Source: Methanomicrobia archaeon
GTDB lineage: Archaea > Halobacteriota > Bog-38 > Methanoflorentales > Methanoflorentaceae
Direction: 5' to 3'
Length of the DNA stretch: 64,000 nucleotides
NCBI GenBank assembly: GCA_015660915.1
Contig: JACTTZ010000001.1
Span: forward strand, 100,865-164,864
The notes under the pieces are model-generated. The model was given only the letters and a program-made list of their open reading frames with translations, did no database searches and was not told the DNA's origin. Made by a program: the position numbers and the translations under genes. Shown here one piece after another: positions 44,241 to 53,023 of the stretch (position 1 is its first letter; each line of letters starts with the position of its first letter).

Positions 44241-44879
44241 TCAGAGACCGCGTCGCCGTTTTCTGTTTTGATAGTCGCGGATAGCCCTGAGCAAATCCAT
44301 TCTCCTGAAATTTGCCCAGTTCACCTCAGTGAAGCACAGTTCTGAGTAAACGGCTTGCCATATCAAGAAATCGGTCAAGCGATTCTCACCAGTTCGTATT
44401 ACGAGTTCTGGCTCCTCTTTGAAGATGAGATGTGAGCTGACTGTTTCTTCAGATATGTCATCAGCTCGGAGCTCCTCATTCCGAACCTTCTGCGCTATCG
44501 ATCGAATGGCATCGACGAGTTCTTTCTTGCCGCCATACCCTATCGAGATACTCACAGCGGGTGTTTGATCACTGTTTATGGGATCTGGGGCGTCCGGCGA
44601 GTAAATTGTGGCATCAACTGACGTAGATTGAAGGCAATCCGTGATTCTTTGGACGATTTGCGACCGCAACTTTTGGTTGACCTCCTCTCCGAGACGAAGC
44701 ATGTTTATATACACCGTGACGCGACTTATTCCAATGTCGCTGCACCACGACGTGAACGCACCTATCTTTTTATAAGCTTCGGTGGTATCGAGGTCTTTTT
44801 CAGCGACGACGAGGGCAACGTGTCGTGGAACTTCGTGAATCTGGTCGAGAAGCCTTCGTTCGTAAAGGTTTGAAATCAT
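44241..44879 (-). CDS. cis-Prenyltransferase-like protein lacking the catalytic Asp (NgBR/Nus1-like)
   Basis: A 212 aa cis-prenyltransferase homologue. The central and C-terminal parts are normal (ISIGYGGKKELVDAI, LVIRTGENRLTDFLIWQ, FRRMDLLRAIRDY), but the N-terminal DGN motif is gone (VALVVAEKDLDTT), so it cannot activate the allylic substrate alone. It retains RxG at its extreme end (KRRRGL), which the 314 aa partner at 40497 lacks. This is the division seen in eukaryotic DHDDS-NgBR heteromers and reported for Methanosarcina mazei. It is divergent from the DUF92 gene, 91 bp apart. Confidence 0.85.
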   Translation of the reverse strand: MISNLYERRLLDQIHEVPRHVALVVAEKDLDTTEAYKKIGAFTSWCSDIGISRVTVYINMLRLGEEVNQKLRSQIVQRITDCLQSTSVDATIYSPDAPDPINSDQTPAVSISIGYGGKKELVDAIRSIAQKVRNEELRADDISEETVSSHLIFKEEPELVIRTGENRLTDFLIWQAVYSELCFTEVNWANFRRMDLLRAIRDYQNRKRRRGL

Positions 44880-44970
44880 GCGTTGTCTAGTCTCATCATT
44901 CAGCCTGTTTTTTCATGCGGGGCCATCGTAAACGTAAAGTACTTCGAGCTTGAACTAGAAGGCGATTAGC

Positions 44971-46266
44971 GTGAATGTCGTTGCAGCACGAAGGCTGATA
45001 ATTCGCGCGAGTTTTGGGTTGGTCGCCTTGGTTGTTCCTTTTTTGGGGAGCACGGGCTCGCTTTTCCTCTTTTTGTTTTTGTCTTTGTTGATTGCTCTCA
45101 CCAACCCGAAGATGCACGTCTTCATGCTCCTTGCAACAGTTGCGGACAAGAAATCCGAAGTGCTCATAAAGCCGCTGGCTCTCACGTTGTCTTTGACGGC
45201 GCTGTGTATCTTTAGCGTAGTCTCGAGCTTGCCACTGTATATAGTAAGCGATGTCATTATAATTGTAACGCTGGCTGAGGTTCTCGCCGTTTTGTTTGAG
45301 TCATACGGTGGCTTGACAAGCAGCTTGATATACGTGTTATCAGGCGCCTTCTTCGGTTTTCTGGTCGGAGGGGCGGCTGCGACCTTTACGAACGTTGCCA
45401 CGTCGGCCGACTTTTTGCTTTTCGTTGCCATGATCGGGGCGCTTGTGGGGGCGCTTTTGAGGAATATCTTGCACAAAATAGAAGAGAACGTGGTCGTCCC
45501 ACTTGGCATCGGCTTTGCTATCTGGTTATTCAATGGTTTCGACTACTCAGTTCCGGTGTTGCGACTCCTTTTGACGCTTCTATTCATGATCGTGCTGGGC
45601 TATGCCCTTGGGAGGGTCAAACTAGCAGACATCTCAGGTGTTCTCAGCGGCATCTTAATGGGCTTCTTAATAGTCTCGTTTACGGACTTTCGGTGGTTCG
45701 TGCTTATCCTCTCGTTTTTCGTGATCGGCGGGATTTTCACAAAATACAAGTATGAATACAAACGCGCTATCGGCATTGCGCAAGAAGCGGGTGGCGCGAG
45801 GGGGTATCGGAATGTCTTCGGCAATGGCCTTGTGGCGCTCGTTTGCGCTATCGCTTTTGGGATCACCGGCAACTCATTGCTTATCGTTGCGTACATTGGT
45901 GCAGTAGCAACAGCCACAGGCGATACCCTAGCGAGTGAGATCGGACAGACCCACAAGAAGCTGCCGCGATTGATCACGGATCTAAGGTACGTACCTCACG
46001 GCACCGACGGAGGAATAACCACGCTGGGAGAGTACTCCGCCTTAGCAGGAGCGGCCGCGATAGCGATCATAGCTATTTTATTTGGAGTCGGAGCGTTCAA
46101 CACGGTCATTCCCGTCATCCTTGGTGGCTTTTTCGGAGCTAACATTGACAGCGTTCTGGGGGCGGTATTGGAGCGACGGCATTACCTGACGAACAGCTCG
46201 GTAAACTTGCTCGCAACTGCCGCTGGTGCCATAGCCGCGGTCGTCATTTTTCTGCTGCTTCTGTGA
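44971..46266 (+). CDS. DUF92 (TIGR00297-type) membrane protein, possible polyprenol-related kinase
   Basis: A 431 aa protein with about 12 membrane helices. The C-terminal half is DUF92: GARGYRNVFGNG, AVATATGDTLASEIGQ, LRYVPHGTDGGITTLGE and FFGANIDSVLGA. Plant VTE6, a phytyl-phosphate kinase, belongs to this family. The N-terminal half ends in HKIEENVVVPLG, faintly like the acidic end motif of dolichol/phytol kinases. Next to the NgBR-like gene, a role in phosphorylating polyprenol is an attractive inference only. The GTG at 44971 is the start used. Confidence 0.75.
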   Translation: MNVVAARRLIIRASFGLVALVVPFLGSTGSLFLFLFLSLLIALTNPKMHVFMLLATVADKKSEVLIKPLALTLSLTALCIFSVVSSLPLYIVSDVIIIVTLAEVLAVLFESYGGLTSSLIYVLSGAFFGFLVGGAAATFTNVATSADFLLFVAMIGALVGALLRNILHKIEENVVVPLGIGFAIWLFNGFDYSVPVLRLLLTLLFMIVLGYALGRVKLADISGVLSGILMGFLIVSFTDFRWFVLILSFFVIGGIFTKYKYEYKRAIGIAQEAGGARGYRNVFGNGLVALVCAIAFGITGNSLLIVAYIGAVATATGDTLASEIGQTHKKLPRLITDLRYVPHGTDGGITTLGEYSALAGAAAIAIIAILFGVGAFNTVIPVILGGFFGANIDSVLGAVLERRHYLTNSSVNLLATAAGAIAAVVIFLLLL

Positions 46267-46343
46267 AAAGAGATATCTTGCCTCCTAACGTTGTGCAATC
46301 TGAGGCATTGTTGGCGCGGGCGTGTGAGCGCGTTAAGTATGGT

Positions 46344-47120
46344 TCACTTTATGGTCACGCGTTCGCTTAGGAGTTGGAGAACGATTGCTTCTCGAATGTT
46401 GCTTAGGCAGTCAAATGGTGAGCCTTCCAGCCTAAAGACAAGCGAAAACGTGACACCCTGTTCATCTGTTTTTGACATAATAACTTGGATTGTATCTTGC
46501 TCAACCACAGCAGCCTTTTGCGCTTCCTGTCGAATGATCTGTTTTGTCAAAAGTAAGTCCGAGTCGTAAGAAACGCGGATGTCTATGCGGCCCGCTATGT
46601 TGTGATCTGAGTGGTTAAACACTACGTCACTTGTTATCGCCGAATTCGGAATGATCATATGGGCATCGAGAAGGCGAATAACGGTATGTCTATAGGTGAT
46701 ATCCTCCACAAACCCGGATTCGCCGCGTACGGTCACAAAATCACCCACGCCAAAAGGCTTGGATACGACAATTGCGATGCCAGCGATGACATTTGAAATG
46801 GTGCTCTGGGCAGCAATACCGACGATGATACCGATGATGCTGACGCTTGCGAAAATAGCGACGGACAGCGATTGTAGCTGCGGCGTCGAATAGATGATGA
46901 TGATGATGCCGGTTATGTAGATCGCTGCGATAACGAGCCGCCGAAGCACGAGGTACTTCGTGGCGCTGACTCTTAGTCGTATCGAAGCTTGTCGCAAATA
47001 TCGTTCAAGCAAAGTCTCAATGACCTGTGCTACGATGATGGTGACTGCTGCGAAGAGCAAAATTCGCAATGCGATGCCTGCCGGCGAGTTCAAGTCGTAT
47101 AGGTCACTTGGAAGTGTCAT
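46344..47120 (-). CDS. Small-conductance mechanosensitive channel (MscS family)
   Basis: Tension-gated membrane channel that releases solutes on osmotic downshock. The 258 aa protein has three N-terminal helices, the pore-lining TM3 with its Gly/Ala pattern (IIGIVGIAAQSTISNVIAGI), then the beta domain with KPFGVGDFVTVRG and VIRLLDAHMIIPNS. The C-terminal cytoplasmic alpha-beta part is complete. The gene converges on DUF92 and lies 30 bp downstream of the ABCE1 gene's stop on the same strand's opposite side, with no functional link evident. Confidence 0.92.
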   Translation of the reverse strand: MTLPSDLYDLNSPAGIALRILLFAAVTIIVAQVIETLLERYLRQASIRLRVSATKYLVLRRLVIAAIYITGIIIIIYSTPQLQSLSVAIFASVSIIGIIVGIAAQSTISNVIAGIAIVVSKPFGVGDFVTVRGESGFVEDITYRHTVIRLLDAHMIIPNSAITSDVVFNHSDHNIAGRIDIRVSYDSDLLLTKQIIRQEAQKAAVVEQDTIQVIMSKTDEQGVTFSLVFRLEGSPFDCLSNIREAIVLQLLSERVTIK

Positions 47121-47150
47121 CTGCTTGCAAAAGCTTTAGGAGCAACTGGA

Positions 47151-48914
47151 CTATTGCTCTGGATAGTAGTACTCTCCGTCTTCCCGTTGTTTCCGGTCCA
47201 ATTTGGAACCCATTTTATTAACTCTCGGCCGGTGGGTATCATCATCCCGCCGGAACGTGATTCCAATGTGTTTTAAAAAACGATTCATTCCGTTGTGCAT
47301 ATCAAAAGGACCTTCAGCTTTTCCTTTTGCGCCCGGTTTCCCAGTAAAAACCATCAATCGCTCACTCGCTAGGTCAATCATATAGATATCGTGATCAACG
47401 AGAAGCGTGCCTGCCTTCTTATTCTCGGTGAAGCGCCTAATGAGACTAGTTGCGAGGGCCCTTTGTTCTACATCGAGGTGTGCGCTCGGCTCATCAAGCA
47501 TAAAAAGGTCTGCGTTCCGGCTAAGGCAGGCAGCGATGGCTACCCGTTGGAGCTCCCCACCGCTCAGTTTCTCAAGTGACCGATCTAATAAACGTTCAAG
47601 TTGCAGCGGTTTGAGGATCTCAGTTCGATAGTAGCTTGAATTGTAAGAGTCCGTAATCGATTCTAGGAGCGAGCCGACGCTTTCGTTTGCATTGCCGTCT
47701 CTTGTCACATACTGTGGCTTATAAGAAGTCTTCACCTCTACGTCGACGCTTCCTTCGTCTGGTTCGATCACGCCGGCAAGTAACTTGACGAATGTTGTTT
47801 TTCCTGTGCCGTTAGCGCCCATGACGCCGATCACACCTTTCGAAAGCTCTCCGCCAGTCGCTTCAAACTTAAAAGAATTATAACTCTTCTTTAGGTTCTT
47901 CACGTGCGCTAAGATACGTATATCCGTATCGAGGCGCGGTGCGTGCAGCTCAAACTTGATCGCTTCGGCTCTAATTCGTACATTCTCCTCTCGAAGATAC
48001 CCTTTGAGATATTCGTTTATCCCGACTCTGACTCCTTTTGGATTGGTGATCACGCCATATGTCCCCGGATCACCGTAAGCGATATACACCACGTCTGCGA
48101 GCAAATCAAGTATAGCAAGATCGTGCTCGACCACCACGACTGGCTTTCGTTTTGCAAGCTCTCTAATCGTGCGCGCAACGTTAACACGTTGATAGATATC
48201 GAGGTAGGGCGTAAGTTCGTCGAAAAAGTAGAAATCCGCGTCTCGAGCGACGGTGGCGGCAATTGCCAGGCGCTGCAATTCACCACCGCTTAAATGTCTG
48301 ACCTCCCGCTCTTCGACGTTCGTAAGCTCAAGCTGATCGAACAGTGTGCGACTTATCCCGCGTTCGTCAGCCTTCTCGATAAGATCGGCGACCTTACCCG
48401 CGTATGCGTGGGGTATGAGGTCGACGTTCTGTGGTTTGCTAGCAGTTCGGAGCTTGCCGTCATAAACGTTTTTTAGGTAGTCGTGTATCTCGGTGCCAGA
48501 GTAGTGCTCAAGGACCTCTTCTTCTCTGATGTGGTCTTGACCAAAATTCGGCTTGATATCTCCCGTCAGAATGTTGGTTATCGTGGTTTTGCCTATGCCA
48601 TTTGGCCCTAAAATGCCCGTGACGCGGCCACCGTGCGGAATGGCAAGTCCGTAAAGAGCAAAACCGTTGACGCCGTAACGATGGGTCGGTTGTTCAAGTT
48701 CCTCTGGTAAACTGACTATCGTTATCGCATCGAATGGGCATTTCTTGACGCAGATCCCACACCCTACGCACAGCTCTTCGGAAATTACGGGTTTGCCATT
48801 GGCGCCAAAGACGATCGTTTCGTCGCCTGTTCTGACCGGAGGACAAAAACGCAGACACTCTGTGCCGCATTTCTTACTGCGACAGGTCTCCTTTTTCAGC
48901 ACTGCTATTCTCAT
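47151..48914 (-). CDS. Ribosome-recycling ATPase ABCE1 (RLI)
   Basis: Splits ribosomal subunits after termination. The 587 aa protein has two N-terminal 4Fe-4S clusters (CRSKKCGTECLRFCP and CVGCGICVKKCPFDAI), then two ABC domains: Walker A GPNGIGKTTI and GANGTGKTTF, signatures HLSGGELQRLAIA and KLSGGELQRVAIA, Walker B FYFFDELTPYLD and LFMLDEPSAHLD. The hinge and the C-terminal part are standard. The ATG at 48914 gives MRIAVLKKETC; a TTG at 48932 also exists. EMC6-like and RqcH genes lie just upstream. Confidence 0.97.
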   Translation of the reverse strand: MRIAVLKKETCRSKKCGTECLRFCPPVRTGDETIVFGANGKPVISEELCVGCGICVKKCPFDAITIVSLPEELEQPTHRYGVNGFALYGLAIPHGGRVTGILGPNGIGKTTITNILTGDIKPNFGQDHIREEEVLEHYSGTEIHDYLKNVYDGKLRTASKPQNVDLIPHAYAGKVADLIEKADERGISRTLFDQLELTNVEEREVRHLSGGELQRLAIAATVARDADFYFFDELTPYLDIYQRVNVARTIRELAKRKPVVVVEHDLAILDLLADVVYIAYGDPGTYGVITNPKGVRVGINEYLKGYLREENVRIRAEAIKFELHAPRLDTDIRILAHVKNLKKSYNSFKFEATGGELSKGVIGVMGANGTGKTTFVKLLAGVIEPDEGSVDVEVKTSYKPQYVTRDGNANESVGSLLESITDSYNSSYYRTEILKPLQLERLLDRSLEKLSGGELQRVAIAACLSRNADLFMLDEPSAHLDVEQRALATSLIRRFTENKKAGTLLVDHDIYMIDLASERLMVFTGKPGAKGKAEGPFDMHNGMNRFLKHIGITFRRDDDTHRPRVNKMGSKLDRKQREDGEYYYPEQ

Positions 48915-48941
48915 CGTAACGAGCTCGCTCAATCGGTAAGG

Positions 48942-49313
48942 TCAAGCGGGTTTATTAAGCAATATCGTCCAACTGACAAACCAGAACGCGAAGGTCATGA
49001 ACCCAAGGAAAAACCAGTCCGTTAAGCGATATTCTTTCGTGTCAATTGCAAGACGAGGCAAGATAAGCCTTTGGCCGTATACTACTACAATAAGGATGAA
49101 TAAGCTGTAAGCAGGCAGATAGTACGAAAAAACTCCGCCGGCAACACCGAGTATCGACGAAAGTGCCGTCTTCTTGATGCCTTCAACGTGCTTGACCCGT
49201 TTTTCTTCCGCTTGTTGTTCATCGGATTTTTTTGTCGGGCCTTTTTTTTCAGCCTTTCGCGAGGTACCTTTTTTTTCAGGTTTCGGGGCAGCTTTTTCTT
49301 TAGTTTTTGGCAT
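48942..49313 (-). CDS. EMC6-like membrane protein
   Basis: A 123 aa protein with a very basic N-terminal 40 residues (Lys/Glu repeats) then three helices: SSILGVAGGVFSYYL, FILIVVVYGQRLI and DWFFLGFMTFAFWFVSWTI. The last two match archaeal EMC6/Rab5-interacting-like proteins, which in eukaryotes form part of the ER membrane-insertion complex. The basic tail could contact ribosomal RNA. It lies 27 bp upstream of ABCE1 on the same strand and divergent from RqcH, so a ribosome-membrane function is plausible. Assignment rests on pattern. Confidence 0.68.
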   Translation of the reverse strand: MPKTKEKAAPKPEKKGTSRKAEKKGPTKKSDEQQAEEKRVKHVEGIKKTALSSILGVAGGVFSYYLPAYSLFILIVVVYGQRLILPRLAIDTKEYRLTDWFFLGFMTFAFWFVSWTILLNKPA

Positions 49314-49558
49314 GCTTCGACATCAACTAACATTCAACTGTGCTTATATGTTTTGCGGCTTTGCGACCGCGTTATTTGACTAACTGAAGTCAAACGTAAA
49401 CTAGCGCGACTGATTTGCGTTCTGATAAGGTTATGGCACGGCCGATGGACCACGCCGCAAGAACGCAGGTTTTATGTCTCTATCAAACGATCGTGTGATA
49501 GCTTGCGTTCGTTTGGTAGACACGCAGCCTAGTTAGAGGCGATCGCTTGAAGACGGTG

Positions 49559-51496
49559 ATGACGAGCGTTGACGTGGCGGCGCTGTTGCCGGAACTAGCC
49601 TTGCTTATCGGAGCGAAGCTGGAAAAGGCGTACCAAGTCACGCCTGTGGAGCTTCGTCTGAAGCTTGCGACACAAAATGGGAAACACGACTTAGTAATCG
49701 AAGCGGGAAAGCGGTTGCACCTCACGTCTACTCCTACCGCAGCACCTGCCGTACCCCCCAGTTTTCCGATGCTGCTCAGAAAAGAGCTCAAAGGCGGAAG
49801 GATCAGCGCAATTGCGCAACATGATTTTGACCGCGTGGTGGAAATACGGTTTGTGCGCGGCGATGATGAACGCTATTTAATATGTGAACTCTTTTCGAAA
49901 GGGAACGTTATTCTTACCGACGAATCCAAGCGCATTATTTTGCCGTTGCGAGGCGTGAGGTCAGCAACGAGGCAGGTCGTGAGAGGCCAACAATACGAGT
50001 ATCCAGCAACGCAGCTCAGCCCTGTCGACCTGTCGTACGACGAGTTTGAAGCGGCTATCACACCAGTCTCGCGCGACGTCGTCAGAACGCTCGCGACTCG
50101 TTTCAATATGGGAGGCTTGTATGCTGAAGAAGCATGTTTGAAAGCAGAAGTCGAAAAAAACAGTGCGAGCGTTAGTCCGGGGGAGGTCCAGAGGCTTTAT
50201 GTCGCGTTGAGGGCGGTTTTTGATCCACTTCGATCGAATACCTTAAAACCACACATCGTATGTGAAAACGAATCGGCACCTATCGATGTCCTTCCGTTTG
50301 AAGTATCACAGTTCGACAGATACGAAAAACACTATTTCGGAAGTTTCAACCAAGCCCTTGACTTTTACTACGGGCTGAAAATTGAAGAACAAGCAACTGC
50401 GCCTGCGAGCCAAGCGCGGCTTCAAAAGATTATCGACAGGCAAAAGGCGGCAATTCAACAATTCAACAACCAAGAGCGCGAGAACAAGTCTAAAGGGGAT
50501 CTTCTGTTCGAAAAGTATCAAGAGATCGATCGATTAATAAAAACGGTAAGAGGGGCTAGGAGGTCAAAAACGTGGGGCGAAGTTAGCCGTGCTCTCGCCT
50601 CTTTCTCATTCTTCAAGCATGTCGATCAAAGCACAGGGACCGTCACCATAGAAGTTGAGGGAGTCCTTATCGACGTCATTATTGATGTGGATGTCCCTCA
50701 AAACGCGCAGAAGTACTACGAAAAAGCGAAGGTGATGAAAGCAAAGGCTGAGGGCGCGGAGCGCGCGTTGACGCTCTCATTGAAAAAAATGGACGAAGAA
50801 AAAGGGTCCGAGACCAAACAACCGGGGCCTGAAAAGCGCCGCGTCAAGAAAAAGAAGACTCGCTGGTACGAGCGGTATCGTTGGTTTTTTTCGACAGAGG
50901 GGTTTCTAGTGATAGGCGGGAGAGACGCGGATACAAATGAAGAATTGGTAAAGAAGTACCTGGAACCTCGCGACATATTTCTCCACGCCGATGTCCACGG
51001 AGCACCGGCAGTGATCGTGAAATCTGACGGCAAGGAAATATCAGAACCCACGTTGCACGAAGCTGCTCAGTTCGCTGTGTCTTATTCTGCGATTTGGAAA
51101 CAAGGTCTCGGTTCCGGTCGCTGCTACTGGGTGCATCCGGACCAAGTGTCGAAAACCCCTGAATCTGGAGAGCACGTGCCTAAAGGCGCGTTCATTATTA
51201 GGGGTGAGCGCCACTATCTGGAGTCACGAGCGCAGCTTGCCGTCGGCATCCTCGACGACAAGATCGTCGGAGGTCCCGTGTCTGCCATAACCCGCGTTGC
51301 TCGGCTAGTTGTCGTCCTCGAGCCTGGAAAGTACAATCCGAGTGATCTAGCGAAGATGATTTCGAGAGAGCTCCTTGCTGCGGCACCTGAGGACGAAAAG
51401 AAGAACTTACGAAAAATTATAACGGTCGATCAGATAGCCAAGTTCCTGCCCGCTGGTTATTCTGAAATAAGCCGGTTTGAGCTAGGGCAGCACTAG
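49559..51496 (+). CDS. rqcH: RqcH/NEMF-type ribosome quality-control protein (NFACT)
   Basis: Archaeal homologue of Rqc2/NEMF and bacterial RqcH, which bind stalled large subunits and tail nascent chains. The 645 aa protein has NFACT-N (MTSVDVAALLPELALLIGAK start), a helical coiled coil around residues 280-340, and the NFACT-R/DUF814 domain near 460 with FLVIGGRDADTNEELVKKY and DIFLHADVHGAPAVIVKS, including the DR pair required for tRNA binding. I begin at ATG 49559; an in-frame TTG is 12 bp earlier. Confidence 0.92.
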   Translation: MTSVDVAALLPELALLIGAKLEKAYQVTPVELRLKLATQNGKHDLVIEAGKRLHLTSTPTAAPAVPPSFPMLLRKELKGGRISAIAQHDFDRVVEIRFVRGDDERYLICELFSKGNVILTDESKRIILPLRGVRSATRQVVRGQQYEYPATQLSPVDLSYDEFEAAITPVSRDVVRTLATRFNMGGLYAEEACLKAEVEKNSASVSPGEVQRLYVALRAVFDPLRSNTLKPHIVCENESAPIDVLPFEVSQFDRYEKHYFGSFNQALDFYYGLKIEEQATAPASQARLQKIIDRQKAAIQQFNNQERENKSKGDLLFEKYQEIDRLIKTVRGARRSKTWGEVSRALASFSFFKHVDQSTGTVTIEVEGVLIDVIIDVDVPQNAQKYYEKAKVMKAKAEGAERALTLSLKKMDEEKGSETKQPGPEKRRVKKKKTRWYERYRWFFSTEGFLVIGGRDADTNEELVKKYLEPRDIFLHADVHGAPAVIVKSDGKEISEPTLHEAAQFAVSYSAIWKQGLGSGRCYWVHPDQVSKTPESGEHVPKGAFIIRGERHYLESRAQLAVGILDDKIVGGPVSAITRVARLVVVLEPGKYNPSDLAKMISRELLAAAPEDEKKNLRKIITVDQIAKFLPAGYSEISRFELGQH

Positions 51497-51559
51497 CGTA
51501 ACAACGCTCACAAGCGCTAAGGTCGCGATGCGCCATCGAAAAAGCATTTATACCTAACC

Positions 51560-51566
51560 ATATAAA
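51560..51566 (+). promoter_or_regulatory. TATA box candidate of the L7Ae operon
   Basis: atataaa within catataaag predicts a start near 51587 and a leader of about 130 nt. A second TATA-like ctatatcg at 51653-51660 would give a start near 51681 and a 37 nt leader. Which is used decides whether the box C/D-like motifs at 51665-51702 are transcribed. Confidence 0.45.
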
Positions 51567-51664
51567 GAGAAGCCACCAATAAGCAGCGCAAGCGGCCTAT
51601 TGACCAGAAGAAAGCTTAGTCGATACGGCTTTTTGAGTTCCTACGAGAGCACCTATATCGATGA

Positions 51665-51702
51665 ATGATGACGGGATTCGCGTTATTTACGTCGGATCCT
51701 GA
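51665..51702 (+). promoter_or_regulatory. Box C/D-like motif pair upstream of L7Ae
   Basis: A perfect atgatga (51665-51671) is followed 27 nt later by ctga (51699-51702), ending 15 nt before the L7Ae start codon. ggat (51674-51677) and atcc (51696-51699) can pair in between. L7Ae itself binds kink-turns built from such boxes, and autoregulation through a leader kink-turn has been reported in Sulfolobus. The spacing is too short for a regular guide sRNA, and the pairing is imperfect. Confidence 0.35.
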
Positions 51703-51717
51703 AAGAGGTATGTGAGT

Positions 51718-52092
51718 ATGGCAAAACCTATGTTTGTGAAATTTGATACCCCCGACGACGTCGAAAGCAAGGCGTTAGAAGCCTTAGAGAGTGCCCGTGA
51801 TACGGGGAAAATAAAAAAGGGTACGAATGAGGTCACTAAGGCGATCGAACGGGGAATCGTTCAGCTTGTATTAATTAGCACAGATGTCCAACCTGAAGAA
51901 ATCGTGGCGCACATCCCCCCACTTTGTGATGAGAAGCGGATATCGTACGTCTATGTAAAACGACAGAGCGACCTTGGAGCTGCGTCGGGGCTTGATGTAA
52001 GCTCTGCAGCGGCCGCAATCATAGACGCAGGGAAGAGTAAAGCCCTCGTCGACGAAGTCGTCGAGCAGCTCAAAACGATTCGTTCAGGCTAA
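51718..52092 (+). CDS. rpl7ae: Ribosomal protein L7Ae
   Basis: Binds kink-turns in 23S rRNA, C/D and H/ACA guide RNAs and RNase P. The 124 aa protein has [21 protein letters not shown], here in two parts with the RNA-contacting NEVTK, and [27 protein letters not shown]. The ATG at 51718 gives the usual MAKP start. It leads the L7Ae-S28e-L24e-ndk operon, with gaps of 30, 4 and 10 bp. It is the protein partner of the C/D RNA found at 4301. Confidence 0.97.
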   Translation: MAKPMFVKFDTPDDVESKALEALESARDTGKIKKGTNEVTKAIERGIVQLVLISTDVQPEEIVAHIPPLCDEKRISYVYVKRQSDLGAASGLDVSSAAAAIIDAGKSKALVDEVVEQLKTIRSG

Positions 52093-52122
52093 CCCTGAAG
52101 GACCAGTCGCGGAGGACATACG

Positions 52123-52338
52123 GTGGCAGAATATAACGACGCAACGCCTGCAGAGGTAATCGAAATAGTGGGAAACACCGGGATGCACGGAGAGGCAAAA
52201 CAGGTGAAATGCCGTATCCTCGAGGGCTCGAACAAGGGGCGAATAATCACGCGGAACTGCGTAGGTCCTGTCCAAATTGGAGACATTCTTATGCTTCGTG
52301 AGACGGCACACGAAGCCAAGAAACTGATGACACGGTGA
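52123..52338 (+). CDS. rps28e: Ribosomal protein S28e
   Basis: Small-subunit protein with an OB-like fold near the mRNA exit. The 71 aa frame from GTG 52123 contains [21 protein letters not shown], split at the Gly, and the conserved [21 protein letters not shown], also in two halves. The archaeal/eukaryotic family ends after GDIL-RE. It is second in the L7Ae operon and 4 bp before L24e. Confidence 0.96.
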   Translation: MAEYNDATPAEVIEIVGNTGMHGEAKQVKCRILEGSNKGRIITRNCVGPVQIGDILMLRETAHEAKKLMTR

Positions 52339-52342
52339 GACG

Positions 52343-52531
52343 ATGGAAAAGCGAACGTGTACCTTCTGCGGCAGCAGCATCGAACTTGGTACTGGAAAGA
52401 TGTTCGTCAAGCGAGATGGCACGGTGCACAATTTCTGCTCTTCTAAATGTGAGAAGAACTTCAGATTGGGTCGTCTTGCGCGACGAGTTGCTTGGACAGA
52501 ATCTGGGCGAGCAGCTCGCAAGAAAACGTAA
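52343..52531 (+). CDS. rpl24e: Ribosomal protein L24e
   Basis: A 62 aa zinc-ribbon protein of the large subunit. The four-Cys zinc site is complete: CTFCG at residues 4-8 and FCSSKC near 33-37, with GKMFVKRDGTVHNF between. It follows S28e by 4 bp and precedes ndk by 10 bp, the order known in many euryarchaea. Confidence 0.96.
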   Translation: MEKRTCTFCGSSIELGTGKMFVKRDGTVHNFCSSKCEKNFRLGRLARRVAWTESGRAARKKT

Positions 52532-52541
52532 TGAGGTCTAA

Positions 52542-53003
52542 ATGGCGTCTGAAGATCATATCGAACGCACTTTCTTAATGATTAAGCCAGACGGAGTTAA
52601 AAGGGGGCTTGTAGGACAGATCATTTCGCGACTCGAGGAGAAAGGTCTGGAGCTTCGAGCGCTAAAACTTAAAAATCTCGATATCGAAACGGCTAGAAAA
52701 CATTACGCAGAACACAGCGACAAGCCTTTTTACGACCACTTGGTTTACTATGTAACTTCTGGACCAATCATCGTAATGGCGGTTGAGGGATTCAATGCTG
52801 TGCGCGCGGTTCGCCAACTTGTCGGCGCAACAAATCCGATTGAAGCGATGCCCGGAAGTCTGCGCGGAGATTTTTGCCTTGAGCAAGTGAGAAACTTGGT
52901 ACACGCGGCCGATTCGCTAGAGGCGGCTTCCCGCGAGTTGTCGCTGCATTTCAACAGAGATGATTTCGTCAGTGAAGTGCGGGTCGGCGAGATTTACGAC
53001 TAA
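52542..53003 (+). CDS. ndk: Nucleoside diphosphate kinase
   Basis: Transfers gamma-phosphate among nucleotides through a phosphohistidine. The 153 aa protein shows FLMIKPDGVKRGLVGQII, HYAEHSDKPFYDHLVYYVTSG in two parts, and the active His in NLVHAADSLEAASREL near residue 121. It is last of the ribosomal operon here; the translation-initiation factor gene that often follows ndk in other archaea is replaced by a ferredoxin gene. Confidence 0.97.
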   Translation: MASEDHIERTFLMIKPDGVKRGLVGQIISRLEEKGLELRALKLKNLDIETARKHYAEHSDKPFYDHLVYYVTSGPIIVMAVEGFNAVRAVRQLVGATNPIEAMPGSLRGDFCLEQVRNLVHAADSLEAASRELSLHFNRDDFVSEVRVGEIYD

Positions 53004-53023
53004 TTCTTCAGCAACAGTTCCAA

